This document shows, piece by piece, positions 12,587 to 25,343 of a stretch of DNA of 64,000 nt. Both the position numbers and the translations under genes were made by a program. The stretch comes from Ampelocalamus luodianensis (lineage: Eukaryota > Streptophyta > Magnoliopsida > Poales > Poaceae). Numbering within the stretch: the stretch's first letter is position 1; the number at the start of each line of letters is the position of its first letter. The stretch spans positions 55,972,522 through 56,036,521 of the forward strand of contig CM070620.1 of NCBI GenBank assembly GCA_036346255.1, in the 5' to 3' direction. The notes below the pieces were generated by a model, which worked only from the letters and a program-made list of their open reading frames with translations, searched no databases and was not told the origin of the DNA.

Positions 12587-15500
12587 GGACTTTAGGTCTG
12601 TGGTAATTAAAAATATTAAATTGACACACTGGTGCACAGTAGGATGGGATGGGTCAAGCATTGCATTCATGCTTTGACATGTTATATTGATTATTCATGC
12701 TATGAGATAATCTTGTATGTTTATGTGTTGTTTCTATGACTGTTATGAGTGAGGATAGTCAATGATAAGTGGTAGGGTTTGCGGTCGTTGCCTTGGGCAT
12801 TGCTATTTATACCCCGCTCGTGGTACGGGATATTGATGCAGCACCTCGGGTAACTTAGTTGCGGATGTCATGGGTAAGTTTCTTAGAAAAGTGTTATCCT
12901 CCTTGAATTGATGTTGGCCGATTCTTGGCCTATTGCAGTTAATGATTTTCTCTTGGGTTAGCTGCTTATTGCGCTTGTTGGGTGTCAATAGGCCTCCAAT
13001 TGTTCTTGAGACCAAGTATTGTTTCTTTCGATTGATGGGTTGTTTGACCGCCGTGAGCAGTGCTTTTGGAGAGATGGTATTTTCCGTGTTGTTCCATCTT
13101 TCTTGCTGGAAAACATGACTCTTCTATTTCGTTTGATATTTTGAGAGAGAATCAAAGCTTTACGTGGGAAGTTCATTAACTTGTGGAAGCATTGGCTCTA
13201 TGCATTTGTTTTGAAGTTTGATTTCTCTCTAGAAGGGAGTGTTAAAACCCCTTTTGTGATGTTTTGTTGTGTTTAAGTAGTAGGTGAAAATTATGTAAAT
13301 AATTGATAGATTGTGAATTATCAAATTGAAAAGTTAGCGTGGTACATCATTAATTTCTACTAACATCCTTAGAAGTGAAGTTGATTAATATGATGTTGTC
13401 CTGTTGTAGTTTCTTGAAGATTTGTGGCTAAGAATTTAGCGATACATGTGTAGAACTCATGCATTTATTAAGGAATATGAAAAATAATTGTTTTGACTAT
13501 TGCAGTTGTTTAATTTTCCCAACTTGTTGGATAGATTGGATTGATCGATCTTAAGTAATTAATCTGACCATTTAGGATGGTCAAGTAAGGAGGTGTTGGA
13601 ATATTGCCTTAATAAGATTAACCTTTAATATGTTCTCTCTTTACATACTTGATGAGCATGTACAATCATAAATTTATGTAACTTTACCATGCTAAATTGT
13701 TGAAACATGTATACGTAAATGGATGAAGGTTGATGTATTGACTTGTGGAATCTTGTCTTATAAAGCTGGTATTATTGATGTTTATAGTTATTTTATTTTA
13801 ATATCTTAACATAAGGTGGAGTATTGAATCAGTGCTTTTATTGTCTTTGTGATTGCAAATTAGAGATAGGATCATTAATGTCTTGATGAAAAATTAATAA
13901 TCAATTATTGACAAAGAATGGCTAGAGTGTAATTACTTTTGCTAAACTAGATTTGAGCATCAAGATGAGATAAATGTATGAAATCTAATAAGAGATTCAT
14001 ACTAGCATGTTTTGTGAGGTTGTTATGTTCTAATATCATTTTGTTAAAGAGTTTGTTTTAATATGATGGCTTATGCACTAGGTTTAACTAGATTAAGTAG
14101 TTGGAATCTTATTTGGATAATAAGAACATGATGAAGTGATTTATGGTGTTCCTTTGGAAAAATATGAAGGAGTGAGATGATATGATGATTTTTTTTGCAA
14201 AGAATGTTTTATCTTGTTGTGAATACAATCCATAGCATGTAGTTGTGATTATGGTGTTGAATGTTTTAAAAATAAAGGAATTTGTTAATTCCATAATACT
14301 AATTGAATTGAAGGGTGTGAGATTTAAGATTGGAATCTTTTTGGACCTTATGACTTGTGTGATAGCCGAGGTTGCTTTGAGTAAAGCGACATGTTGAATG
14401 ATCTTTTTTGGTTTTTATCTGAATCTCGTGTTGTGGTCTTCAAGCATCCTTTGTTGGAATTGGCGGATGTCATATAAAAGAAAAATTGTTTCTTATTGAA
14501 AGAAAAAGTTGTACTATAAGTATTTGAGGTACAGATGATCTATCTTGTGTTTTCCAACCTCAATGCTATCTATTTTTTCCCTTGGTCTTTTGGCTCCGTG
14601 AATGATAGCAATTTTCAGATGTTTGAATTTATTTCTTCTTACCTCTTCTTCTAAGAACATGGTAATTGTTGTGGGTTGCGAAGACTTTTGTTGCGTGATG
14701 ACAACTTAATAGTGGTAGTGTAGTGATGTTTTGTGAGAGCCTTAAATATCACAATACTTAAGATATAATGGATGATATATTATTTTCATGGATTAATCCT
14801 TGGGAAGGGTATGTTTTAAATAGAATGTTTATCTTAGAGCCAAGCGATTTATTGATGTTAAGAAATGAGTGTTTGTTAATTGTGGTATAGTAGGGCGTTC
14901 ACCGAGGTTTTCCTATCTTATATGGGAAGTTGGTTGTAAGAACTTGAAGTGAGTTTGGGCTTCACCTTCTGTTATGCTAGAATTTTTTTAGAGGCCCAGT
15001 GTCTCTGTGTTGGAATAGTGGATCAGAGTGGAATCCAAATAGTGTGATGATCGGGATAGCATCCTTGAGGTGCAGTAATTGAGTATGTGTGGGTGTGATA
15101 TGAATCCCGAGTTGTTATCCTTAAGGGACTGAAGTGCGTTAGGAATTATTTGTCAAAATAATTCTGTTGGTCATGGTTTTGGCTAGAGTATGATTTGCGG
15201 GGCCAGTAGAGTCTATCTACAATGGTGTAGATGATGTACTCAATTGAGCTAATTGTTGAGGTGGCCAACTTGAGGTAAATGAGTTGGTGTGTTGGGCAAT
15301 GATTTGAAAATCCTTGGTTCAAGGAAGTTAAATTATTAAAAGAAATGAATTGGAAAATTATTGTTATGTCAAGTAGTGAGATGCTCTCTTGATTCTTGTT
15401 TATGCTGTGTGTTTATGGCAGAGTCCATTTGCAAATTGATTTGACTTATGTCGAAGCGTAGTCTTTTCCAGTTAGGAAAAGAAATTGATTGTTTTGGTCT

Positions 15501-15920
15501 GTCGAGTGATTTTCACTCTTAGCTTATGTGGTGTGGTTCTCCAATTGTCTACTTGACGAGTAGAAATATTTTGTGGTGAATCCTTTGATTTGGATCGTGG
15601 TCCTTTGAAGGAAAGCTGGTTGCTAGTGTGATGCTTGAGAGTTCTTAACTCTTCTGTTGCTGGGTTCTATTTGCAAAAGATACCGTTGTGCTTCTAGTAG
15701 ATTGATGTGAGTGGAATTTGTGATCAAATTCTTTAAAAAGGGTATATTGTGTTATCCCGAGTATATTTAATAAGAGAAAAGTGTTTTAAGAAAGAGGATG
15801 GTTTTAGAAAGTGGTCTTAATAGTTATTGCGGGAAATTTTGCCAAGAATGGCAGGACCTGTTGGCCGCTCAGAGTTGACCGAAGAGTTATGCGGACGTTA
15901 GGCTTAGACCAACGTGAATG

Positions 15921-16073
15921 GTGGACTTGCCGGAACTGGCCGTGAGGAAGAGGGCCATCAAGTATGTGAAGGCCCTCTAGACGAATCAGTCTGAGAGAGA
16001 GGCTACGTGGGAGCTGGAGGATCTTTTGCGAAAGAAGTACCCCGAGCTCTTCGAGGCTGGTGAGTACTCCTAG
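15921..16073 (+). pseudogene. Chromodomain / polyprotein C-terminus remnant, copy 1
   Basis: A 51-codon frame ends at TAG (16071-16073). It reads like the last part of a chromoviral integrase chromodomain: a basic RKRAIKYVKAL stretch, then EREATWELEDLLRKKYPELF, the usual end of these polyproteins. An internal TAG (codon 20) sits where chromodomains normally have tryptophan. In active chromoviruses this domain directs integration to marked chromatin. Upstream coding sequence is gone, so it is a fossil and supports a chromoviral origin for B. Confidence 0.75.
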
Positions 16074-16142
16074 TTTGGGTTGCTCTTTTCATGTTGTTCT
16101 TTTCTTTGTGGTCTGAAGAGTTGGATTCGAGGGCGAATCCTT

Positions 16143-16157
16143 TTAAGGTGGGAAGAA
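16143..16157 (+). other. Polypurine tract before LTR B2
   Basis: TTAAGGTGGGAAGAA lies directly before TGTAATAC. It primes plus-strand synthesis in LTR elements. Confidence 0.7.
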
Positions 16158-18948
16158 TGTAATACTCCGGAAGTGTGAGAAGCCATTAATCGGGTTAATT
16201 AAATTTAATCGGTAGAGATTATTTAATCGGGAAAAGTTTATGTCGAGTCACAAAGCAAGAAAAGAGAGGGTTTTTCCGCTTCTTCACACCCACTTGGGCT
16301 CGGCCTTGGCCCATCTCGCCTGTAGTGGCCGGCCAAAGGGGGAGGTGCCACCTCCCCAAACCCTAGCCGCCTCCCCTTTCCCTCCTCCCACTTGCAGCCG
16401 CCCCCTCCCCCTTTCCCTTGCGCCTCCCCTCTGCCCAGGGTGCTGCTCCCTTGCGCCTCCCCTCTGTTCAGGCTGCTGCCCCTTTGCGCAAGAAGGAAAA
16501 AGAGAAGAAGGAGAAGAAGGAGAAGAAGGAGGAAAAGGAGAAGAAGATCTTGCGTGTGGATTGGTTCAGCAAGCTCTAGCGGTTCTACAAGGGTAACGAG
16601 ATGCCTTCCCCACTGTTTGATCCGTAGTAGATGCGAAACCGATTAGAATTGTTGGATAAAGGTTTGGCTGCAGAAGATTCGATTCTGTCCAGTACCTTGC
16701 GTGGGTGATTTCGTGTAGTTAGAGGCTGAATTTTAAGATTCCATATCCCAGAGTTATGTGGGATCTGTCGTTATCTTTCAGTAGCCACGAAGATCACTCA
16801 ATTCCGAGGTCTGAGTCAAAAGTTATGGTCGATTTAGTATCTGCTGCCAGAAATCTGACGAGAATAATCTGTCTGGTTATTTCCTAAAATATGAAAGGGA
16901 AATTGGTAGAATCTGAAAGTTCACACAACTAGGTTATTGTAGATAATTCGATAACCTTTTCATATTGATAAAGAACGATCAATTCGGAGTTACCTATTAA
17001 AAGTTATGGTCATTTTAGTTTTGCTGTTCGCACGTGTAGGCAGTTTATGTACTGAAAGTTCAAACAATGGTTAGCCTATTATTTTGGCCGAATTGGATTA
17101 TCGTGTCAACTAGAGTATTGTAGATTAGTCAGTTAAGAATCTACAGAAATTGGGTTTACCTCTTTTCGACTTCCAGTTCATGAGTTATGTCAATTACCGT
17201 GCTGCTGTCCAGAAACGGTATATGGCAGGAAACATTGTTTTTCAGTTTTAGCTTTGTAAACTCGACTTGAGTCATCAGGGAAGCGGTGTAGAACGCCGAT
17301 TAGTAGCGCTGGGTATATTATGTCCTTATTGAAGTTATTTTACTTGTTTAGGAGGTGAAGCCTCGGGTTTAGGAGTTTCATCTTTGCCGCTAACGCGCGC
17401 ATCGTGGAAGGCAAGTAAATGTAGCGGTTGTGCTACGGTTTAACTCGTTATTCTTACTACTTGCAATATACATGTTTTTCATAACTTGAAGTTATATGCC
17501 GTGGTTGCATGTTTTATGGATGAGGTCGTGGTAGCAAATTAATATTCATTTTTGCCATGCGTTGGAAGAGTTGTTGGTAGTCATGTGGTAATTTGCTTAA
17601 TGAGCCAAATGCGAATATGAAAATAAACTCAAGGTGGACATATTGATAATTCCTTGTGGTTATATTCATGATGATCATGTTGTGGTCTATGTGGTAGAGT
17701 TCCATTTAGATCGATTGATTTTGATCTTGGTGAATCGGGTGTGGGTTATGTGGTAATGGTCTTATGACACAATGGTATTGTGCTTATTGAGACACATGTG
17801 GATTATGAGAAAATATTCATGATGAGTATGTTGTTGACCTTTGTGGTTAAATTCTTGTGATTTATGATTATCATATCATTCATGACATATCATGACATTT
17901 GCATTGTGGATGTCGCCGCTTATAGCCGCGACCGTACCGGTACAACATCGTGCATTGCCGTAGCACGATGCATACTTTTACCTTGTTGGGTAAAGGTGCA
18001 GTGGAGCATAGCATACATATGCATTACATTGTGGAAAGATCATTTGCATACTTATGCAAGATATTGTGGTGAAGTTATATTACAAACAACTGCAACTTTA
18101 TAGTTGTAATGTGGAATTGGCTCATGAGAGTCACTTGTGGTGTGAGGAAAGTGGCGATGGTCGTGGATTGGGGTTCATCCCTTGTGGTATGGTAGTGGTT
18201 GTGATTGTGGCATGAGATTCTACTCTCTTGTGGTAATTGTTGATAGCAGTTGTGGATGCAAGAAATAGTAAAGTTATGAGGTAAAACTTGTTAATGCTTT
18301 ATTGTCATTGGTAGTGGTAGTGGTGAATAATATGAAGAAGTTAATCAAGATTCATTTGCTAATATTTTACTATTGATGGTAGTAAATATGGTTGAGGCTA
18401 TAATTGTGATCATTATTGGGAAATGGATATTGATGCTTAATATCTTTGTAGTTTAATTAACTTGTAATGAATGTGGATGCACATTATGGATGTGGACATG
18501 TGGATACTGTAATGATGTTGTATATTTGTTTGTAGTCTGAATAGCCTGTTAAACCGTTTGCTTGCTGAGATTTTTATCTCACCCTTGTTTTTCCCCTACA
18601 ATTGATTGTTGAGCATTCATGGGTTGGGTAGAGCGGCACCACAATAATGCACTTGGTTCATCAACTCATGCTGTAATAAAGTCGATGAAATTCTAGTCAA
18701 ATGCTTAGCTATTCGTGGGTGAATATTTTATTTAATAATGATGGACTTGTGAACTATTTCTTTGATTAATCTGCTAGAGGTTGTTTTAATTATTGAACTT
18801 GTTACCGTTATCTTTGTTCCCTTAGTTGTTTATGCTTCCGCTTAATGCTTCATGTCTAGAAATTGTTGCCAGAATAAATTATCTTGAAATTTATGGCTAG
18901 TGAGTGGTTTAGTAGCATTCCAGGGTAATGTGGGTCCCGGGTGTTACA
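16158..18948 (+). mobile_element. Element B LTR 2 (central, mosaic)
   Basis: 2.79 kb. Up to about 17350 its diagnostic bases match LTR B3; after about 17560 they match LTR B1. Confidence 0.9.
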
Positions 18949-21900
18949 CATGAGCGCGACTTTAGGTCCGTGGTAATTAAAAATATTAAATTGACACAAT
19001 GGTGCACGAGGATGGGATGGGTCAAGCATTGCATTCATGCTTTGACATGTTATATTGATTATTCATGCTATGAGATAATCTTGTATGTTTATGTGTTGTT
19101 TCTATGATGTTATGAGTGAGGATAGTCAATGATAAGTGGTAGGGTTTGCGGTCGTTGCCTTGGGCATTGCCGTTATACCCCGTTCGTGGTACGGGATATT
19201 GATGCAAGATTACCTCGGGTAACTTAGTTGCGGATGTCATGGGTAAGTTTCTTAGAAAAGTGTTATCCTCCTTGAATTGATGTTGGCGATTCTTGGCCTA
19301 TTGCAGTTAATGATTTTCTCTTGGGTTAGCTGTTTATTGCAGTTGTTGGGTGTCAATAGGCCTCCAATTGTTCTTGAGACCAAGTATTGTTTCTTTCTGA
19401 TTGATGGGTTGTTTGACTGCTCGTGAGCAGTGCTTTTGGAGAGACTGGTATTTTCCGTGTTGTTCCATCTTTCTTGCTGGAAAACATGACTCTTCTATTT
19501 CGTTTGATATTTTGAGAGAGAATCAAAGCTTTACGTGGGAAGTTCATTAACTTGTGGAAGCATTGGCTCTATGCATTTGTTTTGAAGTTTGATTTCTCTC
19601 TAGAAGGGAGTGTTAAAACCCCTTTTGTGATGTTTTGTTGTGTTTAAGTAGTAGGTGAAAATTATGTAAATAATTGATAGATTGTGAATTATCAAATTGA
19701 AAAGTTAGCGTGGTACATCATTAATTTCTACTAACATCCTTAGAAGTGAAGTTGATTAATATGATGTTGTCCTGTTGTAGTTTCTTGAAGATTTGTGGCT
19801 AAGAATTTAGCGATACATGTGTAGAACTCATGCATTTATTAAGGAATATGAAAAATAATTGTTTTGACTATTGCAGTTGTTTAATTTTCCCAACTTGTTG
19901 GATAGATTGGATTGATCGATCTTAAGTAATTAATCTGACCATTTAGGATGGTCAAGTAAGGAGGTGTTGGAATATTGCCTTAATAAGATTAACCTTTAAT
20001 ATGTTCTCTCTTTACATACTTGATGAGCATGTACAACTGTTAAATTTATGTAACTTTTACCATGCTAAATTGTTGAAACATGTATACAGAAATGGATGAA
20101 GGTTGATGTATTGACTTGTGGAATCTTGTCTTATAAAGCTGGTATTATTGATGTTTATAGTTATTTTATTTTAATATCTTAACATAAGGTGGAGTATTGA
20201 ATCTGTGCTCTTTATTGTCTTTGTGATTGCAAATTAGAGATAGGATCATTAATGCTTGTCTTGATGAAAAATTAATAATCAATTATTGACAGCAATGGCT
20301 AGAGTGTAATTACTTTTTGCTAAACTAGATTTGAGCATCAGTACGAGATAAATGTATGAAATCTAATAAGAGATTCATACTAGCATGTTTTGTGAGGTTG
20401 TTATGTTCTAATATCATTTTGTTAAAGAGTTTGTTTTAATATGATGGCTTATGCACTAGGTTTAACTAGATTAAGTAGTTGGAATCTTATTTGGATAATA
20501 AGAACATGATGAAGTGATTTATGGTGTTCCTTTTGGAAAAATATGAAGGAGTGAGATGATATGATGATTTTTTTTGCAAAGAATGTTTTATCTTGTTGTG
20601 AATACAATCCATAGCATGTAGTTGTGATTATGGTGTTGAATGTTTTAAAAATAAAGGAATTTGTTAATTCCATAATACTAATTGAATTGAAGGGTGTGAG
20701 ATTTAAGATTGGAATCTTTTTGGACCTTATGACTTGTGTGATAGCCGAGGTTGCTTTGAGTAAAGCGACATGTTGAATGATCTTTTTTGGTTTTTATCTG
20801 AATCTCGTGTTGTGGTCTTCAAGCATCCTTTGTTGGAATTGGCGGGATGCTGTTATAAAAGAAAAATTGTTTCTTATTGAAAGAAAAAGTTGTACTATAA
20901 GTATTTGAGGTACAGATGATCTATCTTGTGTTTTCCAACCTCAATGCTATCTATTTTTTCCCCTTGGTCTTTTGGCTACTGTGAATGATAGCAATTTTAC
21001 AGATGTTTGAATTTATTTCTTCTTACCTCTTCTTCTAAGAACATGGTAATTGTTGTGGGTTGCGAAGACTTTTGTTGCGTGATGACAACTTAATAGTGGT
21101 AGTGTAGTGATGTTTTTGTGAGAGCCTTAAATATCACAATACTTAAGATATAATGGATGATATATTATTTTCATGGATTAATCCTTGGGAAGGGTATGTT
21201 TTAAATAGAATGTTTATCTTAGAGCCAAGCGATTTATTGATGTTAAGAAATGAGTGTTTGTTAATTGTGGTATAGTAGGGCGTTCACCTGAGGTTTTCCC
21301 TATCTTATATGGGAAGTTGGTTGTAAGAACTTGGAAGCTGAGTTTGGGCTTCACCTTCATTATGCTAGAATTTTTTTAGAGGCCCGGTGTCTCGTGTTGG
21401 AATAGTGGATCGAGTGGAATCCAAATAGTGTGATGATCGGGATAGCATCCTTGAGGTGCAGAATTGAGTATGTGTGGGTGTGATATGAATCCGAGTTGTT
21501 ATCCTTAAGGGACTGAAGTCGTTAGGAATTATTTGTCAAAATAATTCATTGGTCATGGTTTTGGCTAGAGTATGATTTATGGGGCAAGAGAGTCTATCTA
21601 CAATGGTGTAGATGATGTACTCAATTGAGCTAATTGTTGAGGTGGCCAACTTGAGGTAAATGAGTTGGTGTGTTGGGCAATGATTTGAAAATCCTTGGTT
21701 CAAGGAAGTTAAATTATTAAAAGAAATGAATTGGAAAATTATTGTTATGTCAAGTAGTGAGATGCTCTCTTGATTCTTGTTTATGCTGTGTGTTTATGGC
21801 AGAGTCCATTTGCAAATTGAGTTGACTTATGTCTAAGCGTAGTCTTTTCCAGTTAGGAAAAGAAATTGATTGTTTTGGTCTGTCGAGTGATTTTCACTCT

Positions 21901-22538
21901 TAGCTTATGTGGTGTGGTTCTCCAATTGTCTACTTGACGAGTAGAAATATTTTGTGGTGAATCCTTTGATTTGGATCGTGGTCCTTTGAAGGAAAGCTGG
22001 TTGCTAGTGTGATGCTTGAGAGTTCTTAACTCTTCTGTTGCTGGGTTCTATTTGCAAAAGATACCGTTGTGCTTCTAGTAGATTGATGTGAGTGGAATTT
22101 GTGATCAAATTCTTTAAAAAGGGTATATTGTGTTATCCCGAGTATATTTAATAAGAGAAAAGTGTTTTAAGAAAGAGGATGGTTTTAGAAAGTGGTCTTA
22201 ATAGTTATTATGAAATTTTGCCAAGAATGGCAGGACACATTGGCGCTCGAGAGTTGACCGAAGAGTTATGCGGACGTTAGGCTTAGACCAACGTGAATGG
22301 TGGACTTGCCGGAACTGGCCGTGAGGAAGAGGGCCATCAAGTATGTGAAGGCCCTCTAGACGAATCAGTCTGAGAGAGAGAGGCTACGTGGGAGCTGGAG
22401 GATCTTTTGCGAAAGAAGTACCCCGAGCTCTTCGAGGCTGGTGAGTACTCCTAGTTTGGGTTGCTCTTTTCATGTTGTTCTTTTCTTTGTGGTCTGAAGA
22501 GTTGGATTCGAGGGCGAATCCTTTTAAGGTGGGAAGAA
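18949..22538 (+). mobile_element. Element B internal region 2
   Basis: Near-identical to 12573-16157. Most differences are small indels at CAG/CTG-like positions. No coding sequence beyond the chromodomain scrap. Confidence 0.88.
22300..22454 (+). pseudogene. Chromodomain remnant, copy 2
   Basis: Same remnant as 15921-16073 with the same internal TAG, so that stop predates the duplication. An extra GA in the GAGAGAGAGAGG run (near 22371) adds a frameshift not present in copy 1. Confidence 0.72.
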
Positions 22539-25343
22539 TGTAATACTCCGGAAGTGTGAGAAGCCATTAATCGGGTTAATTAAATTTAATCGGTAGAGAT
22601 TATTTAATCAGGGAAAAGTTTATGTCAGAATTCGTCAAAGCAAGAAAAGAGAGGGGTTTTTCCGCTTCTTCACACCCACTTGGGCCTGGGCCTTGGCCCA
22701 TCTGGCCCTGTAGTGGCCGGCCAAAGGGGGGGAGGTGCCACCCTCCCCAAACCCTAGCCGCCCCTCCCCTTTTTCCCTCCTCCCACTTGCAGCCGCCCCC
22801 TCCCCCTTTCCCTTGCGCCTCCCCTCGCCTGTGGTGCTGCTCCCTTGCGCCTCCCCTGCATCAGTGCTGCCTTTGCGCAAGAAGGAAAAAGAGAAGAAGG
22901 AGAAGAAGGAGAAGAAGGAGGAAAAGGAGAAGAAGATCTTGCGTGTGGATTGGTTCAGCAAGCTCTAGCGGTTCTACAAGGGTAACGAGATGCCTTCCCC
23001 ACTGTTTGATCCGTAGTAGATGCGAAACCGATTAGAATTGTTGGATAAAGGTTTGGCTGCAGAAGATTCGATTCTGTCCAGTACCTTGCGTGGGTGATTT
23101 CGTGTAGTTAGAGGCTGAATTTTAAGATTCCATATCCCAGAGTTATGTGGGATCTGTCGTTATCTTTCAGTAGCCACGAAGATCACTCAATTCCGAGGTC
23201 TGAGTCAAAAGTTATGGTCGATTTAGTATCTGCTGCCAGAAATCTGACGAGAATAATCTGTCTGGTTATTTCCTAAAATATGAAAGGGAAATTGGTAGAA
23301 TCTGAAAGTTCACACAACTAGGTTATTGTAGATAATTCGATAACCTTTTCATATTGATAAAGAACGATCAATTCGGAGTTACCTATTAAAAGTTATGGTC
23401 ATTTTAGTTTTGCTGTTCGCACGTGTAGGCAGTTTATGTACTGAAAGTTCAAACAATGGTTAGCCTATTATTTTGGCCGAATTGGATTATCGTGTCAACT
23501 AGAGTATTGTAGATTAGTCAGTTAAGAATCTACAGAAATTGGGTTTACCTCTTTTCGACTTCCAGTTCATGAGTTATGTCAATTACCGTGCTGCTGTCCA
23601 GAAACGGTATATGGCAGGAAACATTGTTTTTCAGTTTTAGCTTTGTAAACTCGACTTGAGTCATCAGGGAAGCGGTGTAGAATGCCGATTAGTAGCGCTG
23701 GGTATATTATGTCCTTATTGAAGTTATTTTACTTGTTTAGGAGGTGAAGCCTCGGGTTTAGGAGTTTCATCTTTGCCGGCTAACGCGTCGCATCGTGGAA
23801 GGCAAGTAAATGTAGCGGTTGTGCTACGGTTTAACTCGTTATTCTTACTACTTGCAATATACATGTTTTTCATAACTTGAAGTTATATGCCGTGGTTGCA
23901 TGTTTTATGGATGAGGTCGTGGTAGCAAATTAATATTCATTTTTGTCATGCGTTGGAAGAGTTGTTGGTAGTCATGTGGTAATTTGCTTAATGAGCCAAA
24001 TGCGGAATATGAAAATAAACTCAAGGTGGACATATTGATAATTCCTTGTGGTTATATTCATGATGATCATGTTGTGGTCTATGTGGTAGAGTTCCATTTA
24101 GATCGATTGATTTTGATCTTGGTGAATCGGGTGTCGGTTATGTGGTAATGGTCTTATGACACAATGGTATTGTGCTTATTGAGACACATGTGGATTATGA
24201 GAAAATATTCATGATGAGTATGTTGTTGACCTTTGTGGTTAAATTCTTGTGATTTATGATTATCATATCATTCATGACATATCATGACATTTGCATTGTG
24301 GATGTCGCCGCTTATAGCCGCGATCAGTGCGGTACAACATCGTGCATTGCCGTAGCACGATGCATACTTTTACCTTGTTGGGTAAAGGTGCAGTGGAGCA
24401 TAGCATACATATGCATTACATTGTGGAAAGATCATTTGCATACTTATGCAAGATATTGTGGTGAAGTTATATTAAAAACAACTGCAACTTTATAGTTGTA
24501 ATGTGGAATTGGCTCATGAGAGTCACTTGTGGTGTGAGGAAAGTGGCGATGGTCGTGGATTGGGGTTCATCCCTTGTGGTCTGGTAGTGGTTGTGATTGT
24601 GGCATGAGATTCTACTCTCTTGTGGTAATTGTTAATAGCAGTTGTGGATGCGAGAAATAGTAAAGTTATGAGGTAAAACTTGTTAATGCTTTATTGTCAT
24701 CGGTAGTGGTAGTGGTGAATAATATGAAGAAGTTAATCAAGATTCATTTGCTAATATTTTACTATTGATGGTAGTAAATATGGTTGAGGCTATGATTGTG
24801 ATCATTATTGGGAAATGGATATTGATGCTTAATATCTTTGTAGTTTAATTAACTTGTAATGAATGTGGATGCACATTATGGATGTGGACATGTGGATCTT
24901 GTAATGATGTTGTATATTTGTTTGTAGTCCGAATAGCTGTTAAATGCTTTGCTTTGCTTTGAGATTTTTATCTCACCTTGTTTTTCCCCTACAGGTGATT
25001 GTTGAGCATTCATGGGTTGGGTAGAGCGGCACCACAATAATGCACTTGGTTCATCAACTCATGCTGTAATAAAGTCGATGAAATTCTAGTCAAATGCTTA
25101 GCTATTCGTGGGTGAATATTTTATTTAATAATGATGGACTTGTGAACTATTTCTTTGATTAATCTGCTAGAGGTTGTTTTAATTATTGAACTTGTTGCTG
25201 TTATCTTTGTTCCCTTAGTTGTTTATGCTTCCGCTTAATGCTTCATGTCTACAAATTATTGCCAGAATAAATTATCTTGAAATTTCTGGCTAGCTGAGTG
25301 GTTTAGTAGCATTCCATGGTAATGTGGGTCCTGGGGTGTTACA
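22539..25343 (+). mobile_element. Element B LTR 3
   Basis: 2.8 kb, ending GGGGTGTTACA, then directly the CAAAC duplication and S sequence, which marks it as the true 3' LTR. Confidence 0.92.

Larger units (their letters stand above)
12573..16157 (+). mobile_element. Element B internal region 1
   Basis: 3.6 kb, AT-rich, between LTR B1 and LTR B2. It begins with a PBS and ends with a weak polypurine tract. No gag, protease, RT or integrase is readable; only a chromodomain remnant remains near the end. Confidence 0.88.
9745..25343 (+). mobile_element. Element B: tandem LTR-internal-LTR-internal-LTR array
   Basis: Three near-identical LTRs (9745-12572, 16158-18948, 22539-25343) alternate with two near-identical internal regions. 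One 5-bp duplication, CAAAC (9740-9744 and 25344-25348), flanks the whole unit, so it went in once and was expanded afterwards. The internal regions lack gag-pol apart from a chromodomain scrap at the 3' end, so B was probably mobilised by another chromovirus. Differences among the LTRs show the central one is a mosaic of the outer two. Confidence 0.92.
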
